A stretch of 64,000 nt of DNA, taken from positions 201,374,565 to 201,438,564 of the forward strand of contig CM060988.1 of assembly GCA_030765065.1 (NCBI GenBank), read 5' to 3'. Origin of the DNA: Deroplatys truncata (Eukaryota > Arthropoda > Insecta > Mantodea > Mantidae). This document shows, piece after piece, positions 44,767 to 56,570 of this stretch. A program made the translations under genes and the position numbers. Positions within the stretch are counted from its first letter, which is position 1. Each line of letters starts with the position of its first letter. The notes beneath the pieces are model-generated. The model was given only the letters and a program-made list of their open reading frames with translations, was not told the DNA's origin and did no database searches.

Positions 44767-45562
44767 ACCTTCTCTACTACGTACATGATAGGCAGACAAA
44801 GTATTGCATTCCACCCAAAGGTTCGATACCGACATTTCGTCGGAAATACATGTTTTGAGGTCCCTTAAAATAAAAACAAATCATTTTATAAAAAGGCCCG
44901 CGTGTTGTGAACAGCATAACACAAAAACGAAAAGTCGGATAAATACCAAACTTGGTATTAAGTTCAGTACCTTCCAAAATGGAACACGAAAATTTTCAAG
45001 AAAATCCCCACACACCAAACTACCCTTTAAATGGAAAATTTTCCGAAACTTTTTAATCTTCTAAAAATGGCTCTTAACGATTTTGATTAAAATAATATAT
45101 ATTAAAGATATTTACAAAACAAATAAAATGTATATCATGAATTTTCTAGGAATAGCCTATGAAGTCCTCTTCATTCGGAAGGAATTTTGTACAATCTTGT
45201 ATAACTAGTAAACGTTAAGCCGCAGACGAAAAGAAACTACACGATTTATTTTAACTTTGCCATTTTCGAGATATTCGTTATTAATGGTTCGAATTGCTCA
45301 ATTTTTGTCATTACTTTGTTTCTCAGGATTTTACAAAAAAAAAGTATGGCATTTTAAGGTAGCATATAGCGTCCAGTTGTTAAACATTTGACTATCGCTG
45401 TTCCCTTTGTGTCTATAACGAGATGTGTAATGTAGCTATTTCTGTAAAGGTTTATCGGGAATTAAATAAAGTAGATAGGAAAATAAAACTTTCGAAAGAA
45501 TAGTTTGTATACCCACTAATAAACGATAGAGGGTAGAGAAAGCCATGTGAATGTAAGATCAG
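44767..45562 (+). mobile_element. Family X element, full length
   Basis: 796 bp, from ACCTTCTCTACTACGTAC to GCCATGTGAATGTAAGATCAG. ATTTTT at 44761-44766 and 45563-45568. Confidence 0.9.
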
Positions 45563-45568
45563 ATTTTT

Positions 45569-46060
45569 AAAAAGCGTGTAGCTGTGATGTTTTTGAGATT
45601 CCACGCTCCTTGCATGACCCGAGAAAAAAACGAATAGCGACTTATCACTTGAAAAAAGCATAAATATCTGCAAATTCAAACCAATAACAAAGAATACATA
45701 GGAAATGTTTAATGCTACAAAAAGTTAATGAAGATAAATTCTGTGCTTTAGCGGGATATATATGCTTTGGGAGTAAGCTTTTGTTTATCTCTTACGGTTT
45801 ACGTAAAATTATACAAAACTGTCTCCGAATAAAAACGACTTAACAGGCACTACTCCTAAAGTTTTTAGAACAATTTTTTAGAAAATCTAGCATTTCGAAA
45901 ACTCTTGCATGTAAATGGTAATTTTGGGGGGGGTCGGTTTTTAAAAAGCTTCCTGTCACATCTTTGAAAGACGCTGAACTTATCAGACATTTCGTTCTTT
46001 AGTTATGCTGTTCACAAATATATCTTTTGTTTTTGAATTCAGGGAGGCTGAAAACGGGAT
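45569..46060 (-). mobile_element. Family X element, truncated
   Basis: Opposite orientation, directly adjoining. TTGCATGACCCGAG to CAGGGAGGCTGAAAACG in X order. Both ends worn. Confidence 0.75.
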
Positions 46061-46111
46061 ATATACCGCGATGTGGCCAAGAGGTTAAATGACGTTAGTT
46101 AAACAAAAAAT

Positions 46112-47009
46112 CTGATGTGTTACACTCACATGACTTTCTCTACTCTTCTACAAACTATTTTTACAAACGCTTATTCTCCATCTACTTCATGTTAATCGAG
46201 ATAAACATTTGCAGAGTCTATGTTATTGCTAATTTTCTTGTAGATGTAAGGGGAATATATATTTACAAGGGCAATATAGAAATACAGTAGCCTTTAAGCA
46301 CATACATATCTCTTAATAGCTGGTTGCTAGGTGCAGCACCATTCCCTTTGCCACAGATTAATACTCTTTGCATATCCAAGACAAAAAAATGAATAACGAA
46401 TTCCCATTTGAGAAAATAAGTATTGAAAAACTTAAGGGAATAACAAGCAATATCTCGAAAATGGTTCACTCAACAAAAAAAAAATGTATATGACATAAAT
46501 TGTGTATTTTAACGCAATCTACATTTTTTGTGTTGTACAATTTTGTCTATCTCTTATGGTTTACTAGTTATGCAAAAGTCGTTCACAATGAAGAATACTT
46601 TTGGAGAAATTCCCAAAAAATTCAAGATAAACATTTTATTTGTCATGAAAATATCTTAAAAATATGATATTTTAAACAAAATCGTTAGGGCCATTTTTGA
46701 GAAAATTAAAATTTTCGAAAAATGTTCCATGTAAAGGGTAATCTGGGGTGGGGGATTTTCTTGAAAACCTTCGTGTCGCATCTCTGGAAGGTACTGAACC
46801 TAAATACCAAGTTTGGTGTTTATCCGACTGTTCGTTTCTGAGTTATGCTGTTCACAGAAAGACACATACACACATGACATGTTTCCAAAAATGTTTTTTT
46901 TTTTTGGATTCAGGGGGTCTCAAAACATGTATTTCCGGTGAAATCACGGTATTGAATTTTTGGGTGGAATACAATACTTCCCCTACTTACTCTACGTAGT
47001 AGAGAAAGT
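46112..47009 (-). mobile_element. Family X element, full length
   Basis: 898 bp from CTGATGTGTTACACTCACAT to GTAGTAGAGAAAGT. AAAAAT at 46106-46111 and 47010-47015. Confidence 0.92.
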
Positions 47010-47024
47010 AAAAATTGAAATGTT

Positions 47025-47415
47025 TACTTTCTATATTAACCATAGGTAATAGTTGTGGAAACTTTTATCCCACCCAAAAATTCGTTAAGGAGATTTCGCT
47101 GGAAATTCATGTTTTGGGATCCACCGAACGAACAAAGTATTTTCGAATTTTATAAAACTAACAAACTGTAAAATACACAAAAACTTACGCTAAGTAAGTG
47201 TCTCATCTCTTGAAACTCTGCAATTCTTGTCTCCCCTCCCTTTTCTTTTGTTTTCATCATAAGAGCTTCTTACCAAATGAATAAACATTTGAATGCTGTT
47301 GCTGTAAAAATATATCGCGAGTAACGTAGCTAGGAGAAAAGAATTACCTACTTCTTATATGAATATATGTGAATTTGTAACTGGCAGAGAAAGTCGTGTG
47401 AATGTAACTTTGTGT
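47025..47415 (+). mobile_element. Family X element, internally deleted
   Basis: Start TTTACTTTCTATATTAACC and CCACCCAAAAATTCG; end GCAGAGAAAGTCGTGTGAAT. The middle ~450 bp is missing. Confidence 0.75.
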
Positions 47416-47569
47416 TAAGGAGTTTATTTAGTTCAGAGTAGGCATGCATCTTTACATAGTTCACATTGCTACTATCTAACTCTGATTGTATTCTATCACA
47501 GACAAAACTTTCTCAAACTTCAAGCATTCAACCAACAGCATGTTGCAAATAAATTCCATAAATAAGCGA

Positions 47570-48960
47570 AACACTGACATCAACCGAATTTCCGCGCAAA
47601 GAAAACATTAATGAGAAGTTCCGGTTGATCAACACCGCCAAAGTGTTTTTTCCAAAGCTTCCCATTTGTTGTGCGACCTTCAGGGGAACGTCGTTTCACC
47701 AGCTTCTGTCGGTCTTCGTTACCTTCGACAGTAGGGTGATAATGTGGATGGCTTTCACGTTGGGCTTAGGGATACTGAGTTAGAAGAGAAATAGAACCAT
47801 GGACCTAAATAGGGGACCGGGTCTGCCAACGCAGAGACCACACCCTCGCAAACACAGGAGAAAACTCGTGGGGCTTTCCATTAGGAGCGGTGTCTATTTT
47901 ATATACCGCCCCCCCCTGCCTGGTCGAAATCGGGCAAGGACACCTCCCGCACCGACCCTTCCAGGCAGGGACGGAAGTGGATACGCCACTTACGCGCGTC
48001 AGGCCAGCAGGGCGAACCCTACTGGGGGAGACTACCGAACAACCTCGGTGGGGCCGACAGTTTCTAGCTACCGTCTACCAGCTATCCCTCATGGCTGGTG
48101 CCGGAGATTCTCGAGGCGTTTCACAACCCCGCCTGGGCGGAATTAACATAGCCAGGCGCACCCAATCACCCATGGGTATCGGGAATCACTGCCTCGCCGA
48201 GTTCAACCCAATCCGAACAACTCCCTTTCGGGAGGGGCTCAGATGTTCGGCCCGGCGTACTTCTGGTAACGTCAGAAGTACCACGAGTGCTAAGGGTCCG
48301 CAGCGCCCGCACCACGGCAGCTGAAGGGGTCGGAACCCCCACCCCCTTACGGGGAAAGAGAACCATGGACCACCAACAACAGAGGAAACCACTGAGCAAT
48401 CACAACGCCCCTCAAAATGTTCATCAACAAAACCTCGGTTTGATTAAAACAGGCAAAATGTTAATCCGAATTTTTGTTGATCAACACAGCCAAGACGTTA
48501 ATTAATCCCAATGTTTGTTGATCAACACCGCCAAAATGTTAATCAACACAGCCAACACGTTAATCAATCCGAATGTTTGTTGATCAAGGCCGCCAAAATG
48601 TTAATCAACACACCCAAGAGGTTAATCAATCCAAAGTTTTGTTGATCAACAGTGCCAAAACGTTAATCAACGTAGCCAACACAGTGAAAATATTAATGAA
48701 ACCGAATTTTTATTGATCAACACAGCTAAGACGTTAACAATCCGAATTTTTGGTTAGCAGCACCGTCAAAATTTTAATCAACGTAGTTAACACAGTAAAA
48801 ATATTAATTAAACCCAATTTATGTTGATGAACATCGCCAAAATGTTAATCAAATCGAATTTTTGTTCAACACCAGGAAAATTTAATTAAAACCATCAACA
48901 CAGTCGAAAAGTTGATCAACACGTATTGTTGTTGATAAACGCGTGTACATAGTTTAATAA
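47570..48960. repeat. ~61-bp GTTGATCAAC array flanking a GC-rich block
   Basis: The motif TTGATCAACACCGCCAAA occurs at about 47625. It recurs about every 61 bp from 48470 to 48720, alternating with GTTAATCAA, then decays to 48940. The stretch 47790-48370 between is GC-rich, has no recognisable protein, and carries perfect small hairpins: GTACTTCTG/CAGAAGTAC (48257-48265 with 48273-48281) and CTCCC/GGGAG (48221-48225 with 48230-48234). Confidence 0.7.
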
Positions 48961-49430
48961 TAACGCTAACCGGTGTTGTCGCGCCATCCGATTCAGAAGT
49001 TGTGAACGCCTGTATTGAGAGGAAGCCAGCGGGGGGTGAGCCCCCTCCCATTCCGTCAACGAGGGACGACTTGAGGCTTCAAAAAGGCACGTTTTAACGT
49101 ACTTGGGGCTGTCACTCAGACGTTCGGTACAACGGATGATCCAATAAGATTGTACGATCTGCCTACCTCAGGCGTTTACGAAGATTTATATATCCACTAC
49201 ACGCGGTCGGTCGCATGTCTCACATTCTCTGTCAAGTGTTATTTATTTTCACGTCTGCTATACAATTTATTCATACAAAAGCTTGCTGGTATCAGTGCTC
49301 ATTTTCTAAGAAGTATAAAAATGTGTGCATTTAAAATAACTTTGCAATCACCACACACTGAAAAAGTTGAAAAAATAAATCAGTGCAATTATTACACCAA
49401 TAAAATTAAAATAACAGAACAAGTTAACCA
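48961..49430. other. No recognised feature
   Basis: A 103-codon plus frame from 49150 has no recognisable similarity. Confidence 0.45.
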
Positions 49431-49442
49431 TAATATTGTTTG

Positions 49443-49776
49443 GAAAGGTAGAATCAGATGAGCTGAAAGAAAAGAACTTGTGAAAGAACAATTAATTCCA
49501 TTAATTTACCTAATAGTGGTCGAAACTATGAAGCCTGGGACTTACAACATTGTAAGTCGCTTTGGGGTATGTCATCTCAATACAATTTGAGATCTCCTTG
49601 TGGTTTACCAGGAAACATGCGAATCAGCTGGAGAATTTAATGTCATACCGGTATGTTGCCAGTGGTTAGAGCAACCGGACGGAGACCGGGAGATCCGTGG
49701 TTCAAATCCCGGCTGATTCTACCTTTCCATCCTTGTCCAACACACGGCTTGTATGGAAGAACAATTAATTCCTATA
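49443..49776 (+). mobile_element. Fold-back SINE family, copy 2 (one head)
   Basis: GGAAAGGTAGAATCAG (about 49443) and CTGATTCTACCTTTCC (about 49708) form the terminal pair. The loop TTACCTAATAGTGGTCGAAA, the GCGAATCAGCTGGAGAATTT segment and one tRNA-like head (GTGGTTCAAATCCCGG) match copy 1; the opposed head is missing. ATAATATTGTTT flanks it on both sides (about 49431 and 49777). Confidence 0.75.
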
Positions 49777-49860
49777 ATATTGTTTGTTCTTTCTGCACAT
49801 AAACAATCAGAACATTCTCTCTACTAATTTGGCTGCTACAAAATTCTCAAGTGCAAACAC

Positions 49861-50055
49861 CGACACGAGTAGCGAGACTCGTGAGCGGGAGGTCTGCAGT
49901 TCAAATCCCACAAGGAACGTCCGCGCTGAATGAGGTTTTTCCAGGTTTTTCCTCAATCCTCATAACTGACAACCCTTCTTCCCAAAATTTCATTTCACTT
50001 CATATTTCATCAGTGTATACCGCCTGTGGTGCCGTACTATACACACATTGCATAT
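49861..50055 (+). mobile_element. tRNA-derived SINE
   Basis: Box B GCAGTTCAAATCCC near 49890-49903, then GAGGTTTTTCCAGGTTTTTC and CTCAATCCTC, a body shared by many insect SINEs. Ends near an AATAAACA-like A-rich stretch. Confidence 0.68.
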
Positions 50056-50079
50056 TAAAATAAACATTTTTTCTCCGAT

Positions 50080-50212
50080 AATTTGGCTGCCAGACGAATA
50101 GTTTCTGAGAGTTTATCCTAAGCTGTTGGAGACCTCTCGCATAAAGTGCTTTGGGTACGGTGGACCCAGAAAGTACATCCTCTACCTGCTAAAGATACGT
50201 TGTAGAGAAAGT
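50080..50212 (-). mobile_element. Family X terminal fragment
   Basis: Only the terminus GTTGTAGAGAAAGTAAAATT is clear. Confidence 0.45.
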
Positions 50213-50866
50213 AAAATTAGTGTCCTGATGACCATGGCGTCGCACAGTGTTGCCATGACAACAGACTGGAGCGCGGTAAACAAACCCCTTGAGTACAGTT
50301 ACTGACACAAGAATCAATCACAAACTCTGGACTACACTTACCCCGTAGGCGATATCCATAAGCTGGCCACATCACCGAACACTACAACACACACGTGATG
50401 ATCAACTGTACAAGAGACAGACGCCTGTAAAACAAAACACAAGCAGCACGCGGTGTCTAGCTACTCGCTCGATAACGGAGCGTTGATTCGTCATCGGCAG
50501 TAGGCCCCGGAAGGAGCATTGTGTTGGAGTGGGCTTGTTTTTCCCCCTTCATCGAGGACTGGGTTTGTACCTCGGAGCAGCGTTTCACCACACACAGAAA
50601 AAAAAAGCTTTGTTTCCCCCCCTGCTGTCAGTTTTAACACGAGTGGCGTCACTTAACCACCAGCACCACCTCTGGAGATGGCGTTACAAAACCAATACGT
50701 AGTACCAACTGTAAACATATATCACTGAGCACCTCTTATCATCCGCCGCATCCTTTGACAACTCTAACTTCATTATTTTCTGTCTACACTTCACTTCCTA
50801 GCTCAGTTACCCCCTACAGCATTGCTTCCAAAAATTCGATAGGTATCGCTCTCCAGAATTAAAAAA
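50213..50866. other. No recognised feature
   Basis: No supportable ORF or repeat. Confidence 0.5.
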
Positions 50867-50867
50867 C

Positions 50868-51617
50868 CCGATGTGTTACATTCGTATGACTTTCTCTAAA
50901 AGGGTATCTATCGCCTTGAAGGTTTAAAATTCCAGTATATTAAGCTTTGACAAAATCTAGTCATATTGCAATAAAAATTCTGATGTAACACTCACATGAT
51001 TAATCTCATTAAAGCTTATTTCTATCTACTTCATTTTAATCCAAATAAACCTTTGCAGAAATATCTACATTACACATTTCGTTATAGATACAAAGAGAAC
51101 AGCGATAGTCAAATGTTTAACAACTGGACGCTATATGCTGGTCTTAAAATTCCATACTGTTTCTATGACATCGCTATAAACAACTGAATGTTGACATGAC
51201 TTTACGAGAATGACCAATAAATGAACAATTCGAAACTTTAATAACGGAAACGGCTTATTTTAAATAAATTGTGTATTTTAAAGACATCTACTTTTTTGTG
51301 TAGTACGTTATTGTCTGTCGCTTAATGTTTAGCGGTTATACAAGATTATACCCAATTTCTTAAAAAATGGAGTGTATTTCACAGGCTATTCTTAGAAAAT
51401 TCAAGATATGCACTTTTATATGTTGTGTAAATATGTGTATTTAATAGGCATATCGTATTTTAATCAAAGTGGTGCAGCCAGTTTTTCAGAAAATAAAAAA
51501 TAACGAAAAAATTTCCATGTAGAGGGTTGTTTGGTATGGGGGAATTTTCTTGAAAAGCCTTTTTCTAAAAATTATTTTTTGGTTCAAGGAGCCTCAAAAC
51601 ATGAAATCTCTGTATCC
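50868..51617 (-). mobile_element. Family X element, worn, with duplicated outer end
   Basis: GATGTGTTACATTCGTATGA (50869) is followed by a second outer end CTGATGTAACACTCACATGA (about 50980), then X sequence to ATGAAATCTCTGTATCC. It abuts the next copy head-to-head. Confidence 0.75.
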
Positions 51618-51623
51618 ATTTTT

Positions 51624-51751
51624 ACTTTCTCTACCATGTATAGTAAGTAGGGGAAGTATTGTATTCCACCCAAAAATTCGATACCGAAATTTCACCGGAA
51701 ATACATGTTTTGAGATCCCCTGAATCTAAAAAAAAGCATTTTTGAAACATG

Positions 51752-51782
<31 letters not shown>

Positions 51783-52518
51783 CTGTGAACAGCATAACTC
51801 AGAAACGAACAGTCGGATAACACCAAACTTGGTATTTAGGTTCAGTATCTTCCAGAGATGCGACACGAAGGTTTTCAAGAAAATCCCCCCACCCCAGATT
51901 ACCCTTTACATGGAACATTTTTCGAAAATTTTAATTTTCTCAAAAATGGCTCTAACGAATTTGATTAAAACATCACATGTTTAAGATATTTTCATGACAA
52001 ATAAAATTATCTTGAATTTTCTGGGAATGTCTCCAAAAGTATTCTTCATTGTGAACGACTTTTGCAAAACTGGTAAACCATAAGAGATAGACAAAATTTT
52101 ACTACACAAAAAATGTAGATCGCGTTAAAATACACAATTTATGTCATATACATTTTTTGTTGTTGAGTGAACCATTTTCGAGATATTGCTTGTTATTCCC
52201 TTAAAATTTTCAATACTTATTTTCTAAAATGGGAATTCGTTATTCATTTTTTGTCTTGGATATGCAAAGAGTATTAATCTGTGGCAAAGGGAATGGTGCT
52301 GCACCTAGCAACTAGCTATTAAGAGATATGTATGTGCTTAAAGGCTACTGTATTTCTATATTGTCCTTGTAAATATATATTCCCCTTACATGTACAAGAA
52401 AATTAGTAATAAGATAGTCTGCAAATGTTTATCTCGATTAACATGAAGATGGAGAATAAGCGTTTGTAAAAATAGTTTGTACAAGAGTAGAGAAAGTCAT
52501 GTGAGTGTAACACATCAG
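51624..52518 (+). mobile_element. Family X element, full length
   Basis: 895 bp from ACTTTCTCTACCATGTATAG to AGTGTAACACATCAG. ATTTTT at 51618-51623 and 52519-52524. Confidence 0.92.
51755..51782. repeat. (GT)n microsatellite within family X
   Basis: About 14 GT units at a place where other X copies carry CACACA or TGTGTG of varying length. Confidence 0.93.
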
Positions 52519-52578
52519 ATTTTTTTTTGTTGGAATACAATAACTCACTGTAAGTACGTAGTAAACTAAGAAAAAAAA

Positions 52579-52675
52579 ACCTGATGTGTTACATTCACAT
52601 GACTTTTCTACAAACTACTTTTATATAACCTTAACTTTCTACCTCCTTCATACTATCGATAGCTTTAAAGCATAG
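52579..52675 (-). mobile_element. Family X outer-end fragment
   Basis: CTGATGTGTTACATTCACAT followed by about 70 bp of X, then unrelated sequence. Confidence 0.7.
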
Positions 52676-53526
52676 TACTCAAAAACTAATCAGTTTTTTT
52701 TTCCTCCTACATTCATTTTTTTTATTCGCATAATGTCTGCTTCGATTCCACTAAGGATCTAGGAAGCCTATTCTCACGCTGCGTTATTGGTGGTTGGTAC
52801 CAACTGCAAAAATGGCGATATTTGGTGATCTACGAATTCAAAATCTAAAAGAAGTGGTACAAGATCTAGCGCCACATAATACGAGCAATGCAGTAAAAAA
52901 CATGGCATCGTTCTCCCATTATAATTATCTTACCGAATTGTTTATAATTTTTCTTACGTAACTTAATTGAGCTTTCAAACTCATTCTTGTCATTTCACAA
53001 TTATTTCGAGGCCTTACAAAGGTTCATTAACCTTAATTAAATTACCGTAAAACTATCAGTACTTGCGGTATGACTGAAGAGTGTCTGCTTGTACCTGTAC
53101 CATTGGATCAACCTGAATAAAACCCTAAAAATTGTAGTTTTCATACAGCTTCCAAAAAGCACCCTATACTTATTTTCAAACCCTTACAGAATACATATGT
53201 TCAACGTTCTCTAATACAGTATTCCATAAAATAAGTTTCATCTGTGCCAACATGCCCAGGAACTCACCAATTTCCAACAGCAATTTAGCTTAACAGCGAT
53301 GCCAGATCGGTATCATTATCGTCAAGACGTGACAACATGGTTGTGTAACGTGTGGCATTCTACCATCCCCCTCCCCTGTCTCTGTTTCTCCCCCTACTTC
53401 CGGCAGAGTAGCCTACATACAGGCGTACCATTTCATAGTTCCGTGCTTCATTGTTCCTTTCTTCTTCTCTAACATCAGTCGCAATTACAAACAGGACCAA
53501 AACTTCTAATGTAGGAAAGCAACACA
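52676..53526. other. No recognised feature
   Basis: No coding or repeat evidence in 0.85 kb. Confidence 0.5.
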
Positions 53527-53528
53527 TA

Positions 53529-53568
<40 letters not shown>

Positions 53569-53570
53569 TT
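53527..53570. repeat. (AAT)n microsatellite
   Basis: About 14 AAT/TAA units. Confidence 0.96.
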
Positions 53571-53960
53571 TATGTACATTTTCTTACATTCGCTACACTC
53601 CACCGCCATTCTTTATCCACTCTTCAACTATTGTTAAGAAAGCCTATTTTTCTATCTACTTCATGTTATTCGAGATAAACGTTCACATAAATTAGTTTCA
53701 TTACACCTTTCGTTATCGGTACTAGAGAGGTACAGGAAACACAAACGATAGTCAAATGTTTAACACGCGGCTGGCCATATACTGACTTTGAAAGTCCACA
53801 CTCTTGCTGTTATACAAGAAACAAAAGAATAATGACTTAGGATGTCAAATGAGTATAAAAGAATTTGAAGACTCAATCCAATAAAAACGAATATCTCGGA
53901 AACGGTTAACGCCATAGCACTTTTATTTGACTAATTATGTGCTTAAACAAGATATACATA

Positions 53961-54825
53961 ACCGAGCGGGATGACTCAGGTGGTAAATTTGTGGCCCGCA
54001 TTCCGGAGGTCCCGGGTTCAAATCCCGTGGACCGGCCAATCTGTCTGAGGTTTTTTCGTGGTTTTCCTCAATCGCCAAAGTAAATACTGGATTGGATATT
54101 AATACCACGACCCAAAGTTCCACCTTAAGTCTAAAACAACAGTAAAATGAAAAATAAGTGGTAACAGCGAATGCTATGCCATCTATCTACAGACAATGTA
54201 AGCAGTTAGACTGGACGGCACCCTAACGCCATCTGCGCGTCACGAAGCAAGATGACATTTCCAGGGATGAAACCTAGAAGACTAACTGTCCGCCTCTGTG
54301 TGAGGGTGGCGGTTAGACTGGACGGTATACCCTAATGCCATCTACACGGCATGAAGCAGGTGGTTACAGGGATGAGACCTAGAAGGCTAACTGTCCGTCT
54401 TTCTGTGTGAGGGCGGCGGTTGGACTGGACGGCACCCTAATGCCATCTACACGGCATGAAGCAGGTGGTTACAGGGATGAAACCTAGAAGACTAACTGTC
54501 CGCCTCTGTGTGAGGGTGGCGGTTAGACTGGACGGTATACCCTAATGCCATCTACACGGCATGAAGCAGGTGGTTACAGGGATGAGACCTAGAAGGCTAA
54601 CTGTCCGCCTTTCTGTGTGAGGGCGGCGGTTGGACTGCACGGCACGAAGCAAAAGATTCGGTAGCTATGCGCTAGGGTCCCTGTGACACGTGACAGAACG
54701 AGTGGTTAGAGTGATGAGACCTAGAAGCCTAACTGTCAAGAGTTATTCACCAACAGATCCGTCGCGATAGACCAAGGAGTTAAAGCGACGTAAAAAAAAT
54801 AGTTTAAAAAATATATATATATATA
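53961..54825 (+). mobile_element. Composite SINE-VNTR retroposon, copy 2
   Basis: Begins ACCGAGCGGGATGACTCAGG (box A) and CCCGGGTTCAAATCCCG (box B). Body GTCTGAGGTTTTTTCGTGG, AATACCACGACCC, GAATGCTATGCCATCTAT matches copy 1. About five 105-bp units (54190-54745) follow, then the shared tail CACCAACAGATCCGTCGCG, GGAGTTAAAGCGACGTAAAA and an A/T-rich end. Imperfect flanking GATATAC/TATATAC fits a TSD within the host X element. Confidence 0.87.
54190..54745 (+). repeat. 105-bp VNTR of composite copy 2, about 5 units
   Basis: Units alternate between two types (AAACCTAGAAGACTAAC and GAGACCTAGAAGGCTAAC), giving a dimer of about 212 bp. They are reverse complements of the 38.6-40.9 kb units in window coordinates. 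Confidence 0.94.
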
Positions 54826-55269
54826 CTTTTTTTGGTGAAATTTTATCTATCTCTTGGTTTACCAGTTATACAAAATCATTCCGAATAAAGAGAACTTCGC
54901 AGGCTCTTCCCAGAAAATTGGAGATACACATTTTATTTACCATGAAAATACCATAAACATATGGTATTTTAATTTAAAAAAATCTATACAGACATTTTTG
55001 AGAAAATAAAAAAATAACGAAAACTTTTCCATGGAAATAGTAGATTTGGGTGGGGGTTGTTCCTGAAAATCTTTATGTTACATCCTTGAAATATCTTTTC
55101 GTTTTTGAGTTATGCTGTTTACAGACACAATGATCTTTTTCTAAAAATTGTTTATTTGGGGGTGGCCTCAGAGTGCCTCAAAACATATTTCCGGTAAAAT
55201 CTCGACCTCAAATTTTTTGGTGTAATAAAATACTTCCTTTAGTTCATACAAGTACATAGTAAAGTAAAA

Positions 55270-55292
55270 GACAGAGAGAGAGAGAGAGAGAA
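55270..55292. repeat. Short (GA)n microsatellite
   Basis: About 11 AG units directly after an X copy. Confidence 0.9.
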
Positions 55293-55530
55293 ATCGTTAG
55301 ATTTTAATGAGCTGTAGGTATCTCTTACGATGAAATGAAAAGGTAGTTTAGAATGGGGTGGGGTATAATATCAAGATCTTCGATTTGCAGCCTTGAAATA
55401 TAGTATCTACAACTCTTCTTCTGAGCTTAAGAGACCTTTAAACCTTGATTTTCAATTCAATCTGGATATCAAATATTTGGATTTAACATATTACTCTCTC
55501 AACCTACTGCATATAAGTGGTACAGAGTAA
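55293..55530 (-). mobile_element. Divergent family X fragment
   Basis: GTAGTTTAGAATGGGGTGGG and the GCCTTGAAATA segment parallel X, but similarity is low. Confidence 0.45.
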
Positions 55531-55844
55531 AAGTATAATAGTAAAAACAGAAGTGGTTGCTATGGATATTGCGTTGCTATGCCATCTGGCGAGGAAAGAG
55601 CACAACACAAAGAAGCCACGGTCTGTTAATCGCGTTACCCCTCCATTCATGCACAAAAAAGGGGTGGGTTTTACATCGTCCACGCCAAGCGACATATTTA
55701 GGGCTTTAACTACACCTATCTTGAGGTTGGGTCACTATGGCAACTCATGTCATTTGTTTGTGCGTCTGGTCGCGTTTCATTCAATATCGATATTGCCCGA
55801 CTCTTCTTGTTACGTGATTTTTACTGTTTTTACCACGTAGGCTC
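55531..55844. other. Unrecognised sequence with a 107-codon frame
   Basis: Plus frame 55517-55840 has no recognisable similarity. Not called as a gene. Confidence 0.4.
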
Positions 55845-56570
55845 ACAGTAGGTATTCGATATCGACATTTCACCGGAAATATATCTTTTGAGCTTCCGTG
55901 AATAAATCAATAAATTAAAAAAAAACATTTTTAGAAAAAAATGTGTGTGTCCGTGAACAGCATTACTGATAAACGAAACGTCAGATAAATACAAAATTTG
56001 GTATTTAAGTTCAGGAGCTTCAAGGATGCGACACTAAAATTTTCAAAAAAGCCCACCCTTAACTAACCTATACGGAGCATTTTTCGAAAATTTTTATTTC
56101 TGAAAAACAGATCTAACTATTTTAAATATAGTACATTATATTAAAGATATTTACATGTCAAATTAAACGTATATCTTGAATTTTCTGGGAATAACCTGTG
56201 AATTCCTCTTAATTCGGAGGCAATTTTGTATAATCTTGTATAACTGGTAAAGTTAAGCGACAGACGAAAACGTACTACACAAACAATGTAGATCTGTTTA
56301 AAACACACAATTTATTTCAAATAACTTTTTTTGTGGCATCATCCATTTCAGAGATATCCGTTATTAACGGTTCGAATTGTTTAATAGTTAGCTGTCCTTT
56401 TAGAAGTCCTGTCGATTTTCAATTGTTTCTCGGGATGTCATGAAACAGTATGGAATTTTAAGGCCAGTATATAGCGTCCAGTTGTTAAACATTTGACTAT
56501 CGCTCTTTCTGTAAAGGTTTATCTCGATTAAAATGAAGTGGATAGGAAAGTAAACTTTCGTAAAAAAAAT

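Larger units (their letters stand above)
53640..55268 (-). mobile_element. Family X element split by composite retroposon copy 2
   Basis: X sequence from TCTACTTCATGTTATTCGAG to GTGCTTAAACAAGATATAC. It resumes after about 54825 with TTTTTTTGGTGAAATTTTAT and runs to ACATAGTAAAGTAAAAG. Confidence 0.82.

Noticed and set aside
47799-48324. Overlapping proline/arginine-rich ORFs
   Set aside because: Two overlapping frames in GC-rich DNA with no recognisable domain and no consistent start; likely fortuitous.
51624-52518. Helitron identity for family X
   Set aside because: No TC start, CTRR end or terminal hairpin, and a duplicated 6-bp target is present, which Helitrons do not make.
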